Origin: Cyanobacteria bacterium SZAS-4
GTDB taxonomy: Bacteria > Cyanobacteriota > Vampirovibrionia > Obscuribacterales > Obscuribacteraceae
DNA: 64,000 nt
Assembly (NCBI GenBank): GCA_018266255.1
Contig: JAFEAT010000018.1
Coordinates: 113,680 to 177,679 of the forward strand
Direction: 5' to 3'
Shown piece by piece: positions 52,442-60,360 of this stretch. Under the pieces are notes generated by a model, which saw only the letters and a program-made list of their open reading frames with translations, was not told the DNA's origin and did no database searches. The translations under genes and the position numbers were made by a program. Position 1 is the stretch's first letter. Each line of letters begins with the position of its first letter.

Positions 52442-53293
52442 ATGGATCCAGATTCAACCACCACAGTAGAACAAAAAGACGAGATCGAGGCAATCGAGAT
52501 AGATTTGTTGCTTGACGGAATCTATCGGCGCTACGGATACGACTTTCGGAAATATGCGTCGGCGTCGATTCGCCGGCGCATCTGGAAATTCGCCGAGCAA
52601 GAAAAGCTTGCGACGATATCAGCAGTGCAAGAAGCCGTTTTGCACGAACCGTCCATGATGGATCGCTTCGTGCTTTCGCTCACGGTCAACGTAACAACGA
52701 TGTTCAGAGATCCTGCATTCTTTCTGGCATTACGCACCGAAGTAATTCCGATTCTGAAAACATATCCAATGATCAGGATCTGGGACGCAGGCTGTGCAAC
52801 TGGCGAAGAAGCTTACTCAATGGCAATCGTGCTCAAAGAAGAAGGCATTTACGACCGCTGCCGAATATATGCCACCGACATGAACGAAGACGTCTTGCGC
52901 AAAGCAAAAACTGGAATTTTTCCACTTTCGCATATGAAAGAATTCACCGATAACTACATTCAATCTGGTGGCAAAAATTCTTTCTCGGAATATTACACAG
53001 CAAAGTACGATTACGCCATCATCAACCAAGAACTGCGCCAAAACATCATCTTCGCGCAGCACAACCTGGTTACAGACAAGTCGTTCAACGAATTCAACCT
53101 TGTTCTTATACGCAACGTTTTGATTTATTTCAATGAAGAACTACGTGGAAAAGTATTGGACTTGTTGCATGAAAGCATGGCGTCATTTGGTATTCTCGCT
53201 TTAGGAAAAAGAGAGTCACTAAAATTTAGTAGGTTGGAATCAGCATACGAGGAGCTCGATTCCGCGATGAAGTTGTATAAGAGGTGTGCATGA
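52442..53293 (+). CDS. cheR: CheR-type protein-glutamate O-methyltransferase
   Basis: A 283-residue CheR. The N-terminal helical domain (YGYDFRKYASASIRRRIWKF) is followed by the SAM-binding motif WDAGCATGEEAYSMAI and an LVLIRNVLIYFNEELRGKVL segment with the conserved Asn-Val-Leu-Ile-Tyr-Phe. CheR uses S-adenosylmethionine to methylate glutamates, classically on chemoreceptors. None is encoded nearby, so the substrate could be the upstream HAMP-array kinase; that is inference. The ribosome binding site is weak. The gene is followed by cheB with a 1-bp gap. Confidence 0.95.
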   Translation: MDPDSTTTVEQKDEIEAIEIDLLLDGIYRRYGYDFRKYASASIRRRIWKFAEQEKLATISAVQEAVLHEPSMMDRFVLSLTVNVTTMFRDPAFFLALRTEVIPILKTYPMIRIWDAGCATGEEAYSMAIVLKEEGIYDRCRIYATDMNEDVLRKAKTGIFPLSHMKEFTDNYIQSGGKNSFSEYYTAKYDYAIINQELRQNIIFAQHNLVTDKSFNEFNLVLIRNVLIYFNEELRGKVLDLLHESMASFGILALGKRESLKFSRLESAYEELDSAMKLYKRCA

Positions 53294-53294
53294 G

Positions 53295-53903
53295 ATGAGC
53301 TACAAACTCATCATCATTGGTTGCTCCCTGGGCGGTTTGTCCGCTACTAAAACCTTGCTTGCTGGAATCTCAGACGATTGCATGGTGCCCATTATTCTAA
53401 TTCAACATCGCGAGCAGAAAGCAGAGGTAAGTATGGACAATGTGCTCACTAACATGATGCAGCGATACACCAAGAGGCAAATTGAAGAGGCTGAAGACAA
53501 AACGCCGCTTCGCTTAAATCACATCTATCTTGCACCTGCAGATTACCACCTGTTGATCGAACGTGAATGTGTTGCGTTGTCTGCTGATGAGCCAGTCACC
53601 TATGCACGTCCATCAATTGATGTAGCATTTGACTCAGCAGCGCGCACTTATGGCAGTGGCGTGATTGGAGTCATTTTGACGGGAGCTAGTCGTGATGGCG
53701 CCGATGGTGCTGCCAGCATCGAGAAACGAGGCGGGCTTATAATAGTACAAGACCCTCTCGCTGCTGAGTCAAACACACTTCCGAAGGCAGCTCTAGCCGC
53801 CACCAAAAACCCGAAGATTATGCAACTCGAAGAAATCGGTCCTTACATTTCGAATATCGTGCGCGAAGGAGGGGCGAGTCGTGCTTCCAGAGCAACCAGT
53901 TAA
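53295..53903 (+). CDS. cheB: CheB methylesterase, catalytic domain only
   Basis: A 202-residue stand-alone CheB catalytic domain lacking the N-terminal receiver of enteric CheB. The triad is Ser11 (GCSLGG), His38 (LIQHRE) and Asp134 (GASRDGADG), at distances of 27 and 96, close to the 26 and 96 of Salmonella CheB Ser164/His190/Asp286. It should hydrolyse methyl-glutamate esters and deamidate Gln. AGAGGTGTGCATGAG before the ATG at 53295 is a good ribosome binding site. The stop overlaps the next kinase gene by 23 bp. Without a receiver, its control must come from elsewhere. Confidence 0.94.
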   Translation: MSYKLIIIGCSLGGLSATKTLLAGISDDCMVPIILIQHREQKAEVSMDNVLTNMMQRYTKRQIEEAEDKTPLRLNHIYLAPADYHLLIERECVALSADEPVTYARPSIDVAFDSAARTYGSGVIGVILTGASRDGADGAASIEKRGGLIIVQDPLAAESNTLPKAALAATKNPKIMQLEEIGPYISNIVREGGASRASRATS

Positions 53904-56364
53904 CATACTGGTCGTCGATGACCAGCCTGAGAACTTGATGGCACTCGAAGCCGTTCTAGAGGCGCTTGGTCAAAATGTTGTCAAAGCCCATTCTGGTAAG
54001 GATGCACTCAAAGCTCTGCTGCACGACGATTTCGCTATCGTCATTTTGGATGTGAACATGCCTGGCATGAATGGTTTCGAAACAGCATCAGTCTTCAGAC
54101 AACGCGAGAATTCCAAACACACTCCGATCATTTTTCTGACTGCAATGTATACGCAAGATGCAGATCGTTCGCTCGGCTATTCGTTAGGCGCGGTCGACTT
54201 CATCGTCAAACCCTTCAACCCGGATGTATTGAAATCAAAGGTGAGCGTCTTTGTCGATCTGTTCAAGAAGACGCAAGAGATAAAGCGTCAAGCTGAGCTG
54301 ATTGCCGAAATTGAAAAGCAGCGTGCCAAAGAAGAAAAAGACAGGCTTGAAACAGAGAAGCAGCTGATTCATCAGGAGTTACTCAGGCAGGAGGCTGAAA
54401 CGCAACTGCTTGAAGAGCGTAGTCGACAACTGCAGAAAGCAGATCGATTGAAAACTGAGTTTCTCGCCAACATGAGCCACGAAATTCGCACTCCAATGAA
54501 CGGCGTCATTGGTATGGCTGAACTTCTGTTGCACACTTCACTGTCTGTTGAACAACGCGAGTTTGCTCGCATCATCAGAGAGTCGGCTCAAGCGCTTCTT
54601 ATTATCATCAACGATATTTTGGATTTATCGAAAATCGAAGCCGGAAAGTTAGATCTTGAAATTCTCGATTTCGATCTGGTGCCACTTGTTGAGGGCACAG
54701 CCGAATTGCTCAGCGAACAAGCTCGCTACAAAAATATTGCCGTCATGACTTTCATCGACCCAGATCTTCCGAAAGTATTGAAAGGAGATTCTGGGCGGCT
54801 CAGGCAAGTACTTCTGAATCTGATCGGTAACGCGATGAAGTTTACCGAGCAAGGCGAAGTGATCGTTCGTGCCACCAAATCTGAATCTACAAATGGAGAC
54901 GGAAAGGTCGTAATAAGTTTCGGTGTGAAAGATACCGGCATAGGTCTTTCGTCTGAAGCAGTCGATAGATTGTTCAGACCGTTCTCACAAGCCGACGGAT
55001 CAACTACTCGTAAGTTTGGTGGCACAGGTCTAGGTTTGTCTATTTCCAAGCGTCTTGTCGAGTTGATGGGCGGTCGAATCGGCGTTGAAAGCAAAGTAGG
55101 CGAAGGGTCAAATTTTTGGTTTGAAGTGCCTTTTGAAGTAGGTGAGTCTCCAACTGGTTCACCACTTGATCCAGAAAAGCTCGAACAAACGCGAGTGCTG
55201 GTTGTCGACGATCAAGATAGCGCGCGCACAATTATTCAGGCATACGTCAAGTCGTGGGGAATGAATTGCGACAATGCAAGCGGTGCTGAAGAAGCGCTCA
55301 AGATGCTGAAAGAAAAGTCGAAATCTAAGGTCCCATATGATATTGTCATCACTGATCTGGCAATGCCTGAACAAGATGGATTCAATTTGTTGAAGCGGAT
55401 TCAGCAAGATAAAGCGTTGAAGCATACAAAAGTCTTTTTGTGCACTGGCTACGACGTCAAGAATCAAGGTGAGAAAGCGCTGGAGTCTGGGTTTTCAGCC
55501 TACCTGACAAAACCTGTGCAGCAATCTCGTTTGTTTAATTCCATCGCCAAAGTGATGATCACTGAGGATGTAAGCAAAGAAGTATTGCGGCAGCAGAGAC
55601 AGACTTCTGAGAATCTGATTGTCGAAGAAAAGGGATTGGTGCTGATCGCTGAAGACAATCCAGTCAATCAGAAAGTCGCAATTCTGCAATTGAAAAAATT
55701 GGGCTACGGATCTGTTGCGGTTGGTAGCGGTAGAAAAGCGATTGAAGAGTTGAAAACGAAGAGTTACAAACTAGTTTTGATGGACTGCCAGATGCCAGAT
55801 ATGGATGGCTTCGAAACAACAAACGTAATTCGTAAATCTGAGACGATGACCGGTAAACACATTCCGATTATTGGTCTGACAGCACACGCCATGGAGGGCG
55901 ATCGCGATAAATGTATCGCCGCTGGAATGGACGATTACTTGAGCAAACCAACATCGTTAGACAAGATGTCGAAAATGTTGGCTAAGTGGACAGACGACAA
56001 TAAAACGCCTGAAGAGCTAAGCAGTAGTAACGACCGTCTGGAAGATCTAGAGATGGTGCTACCAGAAGAGTTGCTCGCTGAATTGATGCCGCTGTTTGTC
56101 ACCACTACGCAACAATCTCTAAATGAGATTCGCGATGCTATTGCGCAGAAAGAGTTGCCGCATGTAATTGCCAAGGCGCACGAAATCAAAGGAGCAGCGG
56201 CTGGCATGGGAGCGATGAAAGTGTCTGCCATCAGTAAGGAGCTTGAATTTGCTGGAAAAGCAGCAGACTGGCAGGTGATTCCAAAACATTTTGGACGCCT
56301 GGAAACATCATTCGCGGCACTCTCCAAAATTATCGATGAACTGCCGATTCCGATTACAGAGTGA
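53881..56364 (+). CDS. hybrid histidine kinase: REC-HisKA-HATPase-REC-REC-HPt
   Basis: An 827-residue soluble kinase. An N-terminal receiver (Asp57 in VILDVNMPGMNG) leads through a coiled coil (KQRAKEEKDRLETEKQLIHQ) to the H-box MSHEIRTPMN with His200 and the ATP lid GGTGLGLSISK. Two further receivers (Asp492, Asp635) and an HPt domain (His767 in AKAHEIKGAAAG) complete a full phosphorelay in one chain. The GTG at 53881 has a strong GAAGGAGGGGCGAGTC box and overlaps cheB by 23 bp, so translation is coupled. The input receiver suggests it receives phosphoryl groups, perhaps from the HAMP kinase. No DNA-binding output is visible at this locus. Confidence 0.95.
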   Translation: MLPEQPVNILVVDDQPENLMALEAVLEALGQNVVKAHSGKDALKALLHDDFAIVILDVNMPGMNGFETASVFRQRENSKHTPIIFLTAMYTQDADRSLGYSLGAVDFIVKPFNPDVLKSKVSVFVDLFKKTQEIKRQAELIAEIEKQRAKEEKDRLETEKQLIHQELLRQEAETQLLEERSRQLQKADRLKTEFLANMSHEIRTPMNGVIGMAELLLHTSLSVEQREFARIIRESAQALLIIINDILDLSKIEAGKLDLEILDFDLVPLVEGTAELLSEQARYKNIAVMTFIDPDLPKVLKGDSGRLRQVLLNLIGNAMKFTEQGEVIVRATKSESTNGDGKVVISFGVKDTGIGLSSEAVDRLFRPFSQADGSTTRKFGGTGLGLSISKRLVELMGGRIGVESKVGEGSNFWFEVPFEVGESPTGSPLDPEKLEQTRVLVVDDQDSARTIIQAYVKSWGMNCDNASGAEEALKMLKEKSKSKVPYDIVITDLAMPEQDGFNLLKRIQQDKALKHTKVFLCTGYDVKNQGEKALESGFSAYLTKPVQQSRLFNSIAKVMITEDVSKEVLRQQRQTSENLIVEEKGLVLIAEDNPVNQKVAILQLKKLGYGSVAVGSGRKAIEELKTKSYKLVLMDCQMPDMDGFETTNVIRKSETMTGKHIPIIGLTAHAMEGDRDKCIAAGMDDYLSKPTSLDKMSKMLAKWTDDNKTPEELSSSNDRLEDLEMVLPEELLAELMPLFVTTTQQSLNEIRDAIAQKELPHVIAKAHEIKGAAAGMGAMKVSAISKELEFAGKAADWQVIPKHFGRLETSFAALSKIIDELPIPITE

Positions 56365-56429
56365 TTCGACTTTTGCTTGCGAGTCTTTCTAGTATCGTTT
56401 TTGCTAGTGAATAGACACTGTCTATCAGC

Positions 56430-57209
56430 TTATGCTGCTGAACTTCTCTTTTTCTTCATCCAAACTTTGCGTAAAGCCTCAGTTGCGCGCCGAGCAACTT
56501 CAGAATGAGGGTCGTTGACTAAAAGTTCGAGTATTGAAGTCGGGCAATTCACATTTGATACCAGTTTCAGCCGCACCTCGGGTGACTGGTCACCAGACAA
56601 TGCGCACAGCGCTTCAGTCGGTGTCAACTCGTTCGCGGCGATGTGAGCTCTAACTTCGGCATCCTCATGGTTAGCCATCTCGTGAAGTATCTCTTGCGTG
56701 GAGCGAGGTACAATTATTTCTTGTGTATCACTCAATTTTTTCGGCGCAAAATTGGATTCCGCAAATTGTGGTGCTTTCTTCAGTTGAGTGTCGCCTGCTT
56801 GTGGTGATTGGATTTCCTGACTTGCCTTTGTCAAATAACTGCTGAGCGCTCTGTGTTTAGCGGAACCCTCGTAACTGTTCCACACTGTGTCACCTTGCGT
56901 TTGCGAGATGGGACCAACTGGAGGGGCATAGAGCATGTTGAGTTGTTGTTGCTGAGTTTGTGCAGAGTGCCCGTTGTAGTGTCCTTGACTCCAGTAAGAC
57001 CGGGCTTTCATGTTGGTTTGCGAAGTAGTGATTGGAATTGTGGTCTCTCCCAGCTTCGACGACTCACGTGGTCGAATCGCGTCATGTGATGTAGACGAAT
57101 CCGTTGCTCTCTTCGAACGCAAATTCTCAACAGAGCTAATTGTATCTGCAGAGCTAGTGCTCTCCTCTTTGCCGTGAAATCCAAAAAATTTAGTAAGCAA
57201 GTTGAACAT
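56430..57209 (-). CDS. HEAT/LRV-like repeat protein with a long disordered N-terminal region
   Basis: A 259-residue protein. Residues 1-150 are Ser/Thr/Gln-rich and likely disordered. Residues 165-250 hold about three short alpha-helical repeats of the HEAT or leucine-rich-variant type: ILHEMANHEDAEVRAHIAAN, ALCALSGDQSPEVRLKLVSN and SILELLVNDPHSEVARRATE. Each has the typical Asp-x-Glu-Val-Arg turn. They probably bind another protein. There is a short hydrophobic start (MFNLLTKFFGFHG) that could be amphipathic. It is convergent with the hybrid kinase gene. Confidence 0.7.
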   Translation of the reverse strand: MFNLLTKFFGFHGKEESTSSADTISSVENLRSKRATDSSTSHDAIRPRESSKLGETTIPITTSQTNMKARSYWSQGHYNGHSAQTQQQQLNMLYAPPVGPISQTQGDTVWNSYEGSAKHRALSSYLTKASQEIQSPQAGDTQLKKAPQFAESNFAPKKLSDTQEIIVPRSTQEILHEMANHEDAEVRAHIAANELTPTEALCALSGDQSPEVRLKLVSNVNCPTSILELLVNDPHSEVARRATEALRKVWMKKKRSSAA

Positions 57210-57387
57210 AGTCGTGCCCCCCAGCAGTCGTGTGCACTTGAGGACTATGAGAGGTATATGTTGGTTCCGACTTCTGTATAAGTAGACCGATTTTTTTTTA
57301 CAGTTAATTTAGCAGTAAGTGGAACTCAGCCGGTCATCCCCGAATCAAGTCGGTCAGCATTAGCTCAGCCGCTCCCACTTAGTTCAA

Positions 57388-57420
57388 TGGCTGCGGCGAA
57401 ACTGTGTTCTGCCGCAGCCA
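57388..57420 (-). terminator. stem-loop past the 12-residue-repeat protein gene
   Basis: TGGCTGCGGC and GCCGCAGCCA form a perfect 10-bp stem with a 13-base loop, about 41 bp after the stop of the minus-strand gene at 57462. There is no T-run, so it may be a Rho-type end or an RNA stabiliser. Confidence 0.5.
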
Positions 57421-57461
57421 CCGTATTTAGTATCGTTGTCGAGTCTCGAATTTTCGAAAAT

Positions 57462-57824
57462 CTACCAGTGGTAGTTTTTCGTGTATGGATTGTCGATGGC
57501 ATTTTTGACAGCAAATCCCGAATCTGATTCAGCACCGCTATTTCTTACGCCGCCAGATTCGGAGGTTGCACCAAGATTGGCTATGCCACCTGAATCTGAT
57601 TCGGCACCAGAATTCATTACGCCACCAGATTCTGAGAATCCGCCAGAATTGCGAACGCCACCAGATTGTGATGATCCGCCTGAGTTATAAAATCCGCCGC
57701 TCTCAGAGTCTCCGCCGCCGAATACGAAGCCGCCTGATTCAGATTCGGCGAGTACTGGAGCGAATGATGCAAATGCAACTGCTGATGCGATAAGCAGAGG
57801 TTTTTTGAATTTGGAAATCGACAT
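57462..57824 (-). CDS. exported protein of seven 12-residue SESGG-type repeats
   Basis: A signal peptide (MSISKFKKPLLIASAVAFAS, cleavage near PVLAESE) leads to seven repeats of 12 residues with the consensus S-E/D-S-G-G-V/F-x-N-S-G-x-x, for example SESGGVMNSGAE and SDSGGIANLGAT, and a short tail (DNPYTKNYHW). The 120-residue protein has no cysteine. The regular Ser/Gly pattern predicts an extended or beta-roll-like surface fibre. No family recognised. Its upstream region is short; the TPR gene lies next to it on the same strand. Confidence 0.7.
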   Translation of the reverse strand: MSISKFKKPLLIASAVAFASFAPVLAESESGGFVFGGGDSESGGFYNSGGSSQSGGVRNSGGFSESGGVMNSGAESDSGGIANLGATSESGGVRNSGAESDSGFAVKNAIDNPYTKNYHW

Positions 57825-57883
57825 TTATGACTTCTCCGTTGTCTTGAAATATTTGGAATTTAAAAGCGATGCGCGGTCACCAA

Positions 57884-58783
57884 CTAGGATGTCTTTTTCT
57901 TTTTGAATTCCTTCATGTCACTGTTGTCTACGCCTAATTCAGCGGCTTTTTTCATATCGTTTGTGCAAGGGTCTTTCTTGCCCAATTTGTCGTAAGCGAA
58001 GGCGCGATTGTAATAAGCGACACCCAACTTAGGATTCAATTCGATTGCTTTGTTGCAATCATCGATAACGCCTTGCCATTCCTTTTTGTGCATTTTGGCG
58101 TGGGCGCGATTGCTCCATGCCAGTGCTTTGCTGGGAGCAAGTTCTACAGCTTTGTTTGCGTCTTCCAGCGCTTTGGCGTGCTCACCTGATTCGGTGTATG
58201 CATGAGATCTGTTGACCAATGCGAGTGGAAGGTTTGGCGAAATTTCCAGCGCTTTTGTCGCCGCATCGATCGCTTCTTTTTGACGTCCCAGTTTGTTCAA
58301 AGCATGCGAACGATTGACGTATGCCATTGCATCGTCTTTATCGAGTTCGATTGCTTTCTCGGCATCAGCCAATGCTTTTTTGAATTCGCCAAGTTTGTTT
58401 TCAGCCCACGAGCGATTCAAATAGGCGTGACCCATCTTCGGTCTGATAGAAATCGCTTTGGTCGCATCTTTCTCGGCTTGCTTGAAATCGCCTGACCCAG
58501 CATAAGCCGCGGCGCGATTGCTGTAGGCACGCGCATACTTTGGACTTAGTTTGATTGCTTCATCAAATTTGGCAATCGCTTCTTTATAGCTACCTTTTGT
58601 AACCAGCGCTGTACCAGCTTTGTTTGCTTCGAATGCATCGGCAGCAGCCTTGGCTGATATTTCACCACTTTTCGGTTTGTCACTTGTTTTCTTTGAATCG
58701 TCTGCTGCAAAAGTCTGAACACCACAGCTCAGAAGAATCATAGTTGCAAGGAGACTTGTAGAAGCTGACTTGGATCTGATCAT
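57884..58783 (-). CDS. exported TPR-repeat protein
   Basis: CCGAGGTTAAT precedes the ATG at 58783, so the longer frame to 58837 is rejected; 299 residues. The signal peptide (MIRSKSASTSLLATMILLSC) has a Cys in a Leu-Ser-Cys context that does not make a perfect lipobox. Then come about seven tetratricopeptide repeats, 34 residues each, such as YKEAIAKFDEAIKLSPKYAR and FKQAEKDATKAISIRPKMGH. TPR solenoids dock partner proteins; this one acts in the periplasm. It lies 60 bp from the foldase gene upstream on the same strand. Confidence 0.87.
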   Translation of the reverse strand: MIRSKSASTSLLATMILLSCGVQTFAADDSKKTSDKPKSGEISAKAAADAFEANKAGTALVTKGSYKEAIAKFDEAIKLSPKYARAYSNRAAAYAGSGDFKQAEKDATKAISIRPKMGHAYLNRSWAENKLGEFKKALADAEKAIELDKDDAMAYVNRSHALNKLGRQKEAIDAATKALEISPNLPLALVNRSHAYTESGEHAKALEDANKAVELAPSKALAWSNRAHAKMHKKEWQGVIDDCNKAIELNPKLGVAYYNRAFAYDKLGKKDPCTNDMKKAAELGVDNSDMKEFKKKKTS

Positions 58784-58864
58784 ATTAACCTCGGCAAGGT
58801 ACGCACATCTCGCCGAATTATAGTCCATTATGAACAAGGATGCGCTGGCCGAAGCCCAATATCC

Positions 58865-60325
58865 TCACGGAGCTTTAGTTTGACTCTTGTTGGCATTGAC
58901 AAGTGCCTGGAATTCTGGAGACAACCTTATGTCAGTGGCTTTGCGTTTCTCGATCAGCCAGTCGTGCAAGGCTTTAGCTTCAGCACTCTGCTTCAGGTAG
59001 GCGCGCAGGTCTTCTTTCACTTCTGATAAAGGCTGCACTCCGCCCGGCTTACGGTCTGTCACCTTGATTATGTGGTATCCGAATTCACTTGTAATCAGGC
59101 TTGGATAGATCTGTCCGGCTTTGAGCGTGTCGACTTTAGCCGCAAACTCTTTCAGCATGTGGCTTTTGTCCTGGTAGCCCATGTCGCCACCTATTTTCGC
59201 CGCACGAGAGGCTATGTCATCGGTGCTTTCGTTGGCGAGTTTGGCAAAATCTGCACCCTTGAGTGCCTTGTCCAGAAGTTCTTGTGCTTTCTGGTGCTGC
59301 TGCTGTTCGACAATCTTTACCTTCTTGTCCAGATCTGCATTGGAAATTTTCGGCTCTTGTTGTTTCAGCTGTGTCCGCATGCTTGGCTGTTGAGGCGAAT
59401 CTTTCGATGGCGCAGCAATGACTATCTGACTGAGTTTGATCAAGTCGCCGTGTTTGAATTTTTCTTTGTTTTGATCGTAGAGCTTTTGTATGTCAGCTTC
59501 CGAAACGGTGGCTGACTTGCGAATCGACTCGATCATTCGTTTGACTAATTCGCCTTGAACAATATCATCGCGAAGTTGATCCTTGTTCATTCCTTCGGCG
59601 ATCATCTTATCGAAGGCTTTGTTTTTCTTTGCGTCAATGTAGACATTGTAAGCTGCAGGACCATAGCCTTTGGTGCGGGCTGCGCCGCAGAGAATCTCGC
59701 GATCGACGAGTTGATGCAGTAATGTTTCTTCGATTTTGGCGGTAGAGACCTTGAACGCCAGTCCCAAATCTAGAACATATTGATTGAAGTGCTCCGCTGT
59801 TTCGTGCGCTTGTTCGAGATGTTTTTTGACGATACCGCCACTTGCATTTTCAGCTTTCTGAGCAGTTTCTAGCAATCTCTTTTTTTCATCAGCGGTTAAG
59901 GAGAGACCTTCTTTTTTTGCTTGCGCAACGAGTTGTTCTGCGGCTTCTTTGTTAGAGCTTAGCGACGCCTGAATTTGTTCTTCCTGTCCGAGCAACGTTT
60001 TTCGATATTGCCCAATTGTGATAGGCGTTCCAGCAACTGTACAAATCACATCGGAGTCAGGCATCTTGCCTAATTTGATTACTTTACGCGCCGCTTCGAT
60101 TTGGGGCAGCAATCCATCTGGCAAATCTTGTTCTTTGCCAGCCTTGGCATCAGGAGCTGATGTCGTGGTGGTCGTTGTAGTCGTAGTTGCCGTAGTGGTT
60201 TTTGTGGTGTCAACTTTCTCGTCGGTCTTGCTGCAACTTGAAAGCAACATGACACTAAAAGAAAGTGCGATCACGACATGTGGTGCACTATTGATCTTCA
60301 CTGTTCTCGATTTCAAAACGCTCAC
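58865..60325 (-). CDS. parvulin-type peptidyl-prolyl isomerase lipoprotein (SurA/PrsA-like)
   Basis: A 486-residue lipoprotein with a lipobox Leu28-Ser-Ser-Cys31, followed by a low-complexity Thr/Lys tract (TTKTTTATTTTTTTTT). The SurA_N-like helical domain spans about 90-270 and the parvulin domain about 290-450, with KLSQIVIAAPS and EFGYHIIKVTDRKPGG at its edges. Such proteins catalyse proline isomerisation and chaperone exported proteins in the envelope. A gap of 32 bp separates it from the upstream mfd gene on the same strand. Confidence 0.93.
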   Translation of the reverse strand: MSVLKSRTVKINSAPHVVIALSFSVMLLSSCSKTDEKVDTTKTTTATTTTTTTTTSAPDAKAGKEQDLPDGLLPQIEAARKVIKLGKMPDSDVICTVAGTPITIGQYRKTLLGQEEQIQASLSSNKEAAEQLVAQAKKEGLSLTADEKKRLLETAQKAENASGGIVKKHLEQAHETAEHFNQYVLDLGLAFKVSTAKIEETLLHQLVDREILCGAARTKGYGPAAYNVYIDAKKNKAFDKMIAEGMNKDQLRDDIVQGELVKRMIESIRKSATVSEADIQKLYDQNKEKFKHGDLIKLSQIVIAAPSKDSPQQPSMRTQLKQQEPKISNADLDKKVKIVEQQQHQKAQELLDKALKGADFAKLANESTDDIASRAAKIGGDMGYQDKSHMLKEFAAKVDTLKAGQIYPSLITSEFGYHIIKVTDRKPGGVQPLSEVKEDLRAYLKQSAEAKALHDWLIEKRKATDIRLSPEFQALVNANKSQTKAP

Positions 60326-60342
60326 CCACTTAGGTTTTCAGG

Positions 60343-60360
60343 TGATAGTCTTAACTATCA
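60343..60360. other. short hairpin overlapping the mfd stop
   Basis: TGATAGT-CTTA-ACTATCA forms a 7-bp stem. One arm includes the mfd stop codon. It could mark or separate translation of mfd from the downstream lipoprotein gene, but no T-run follows. Confidence 0.35.
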
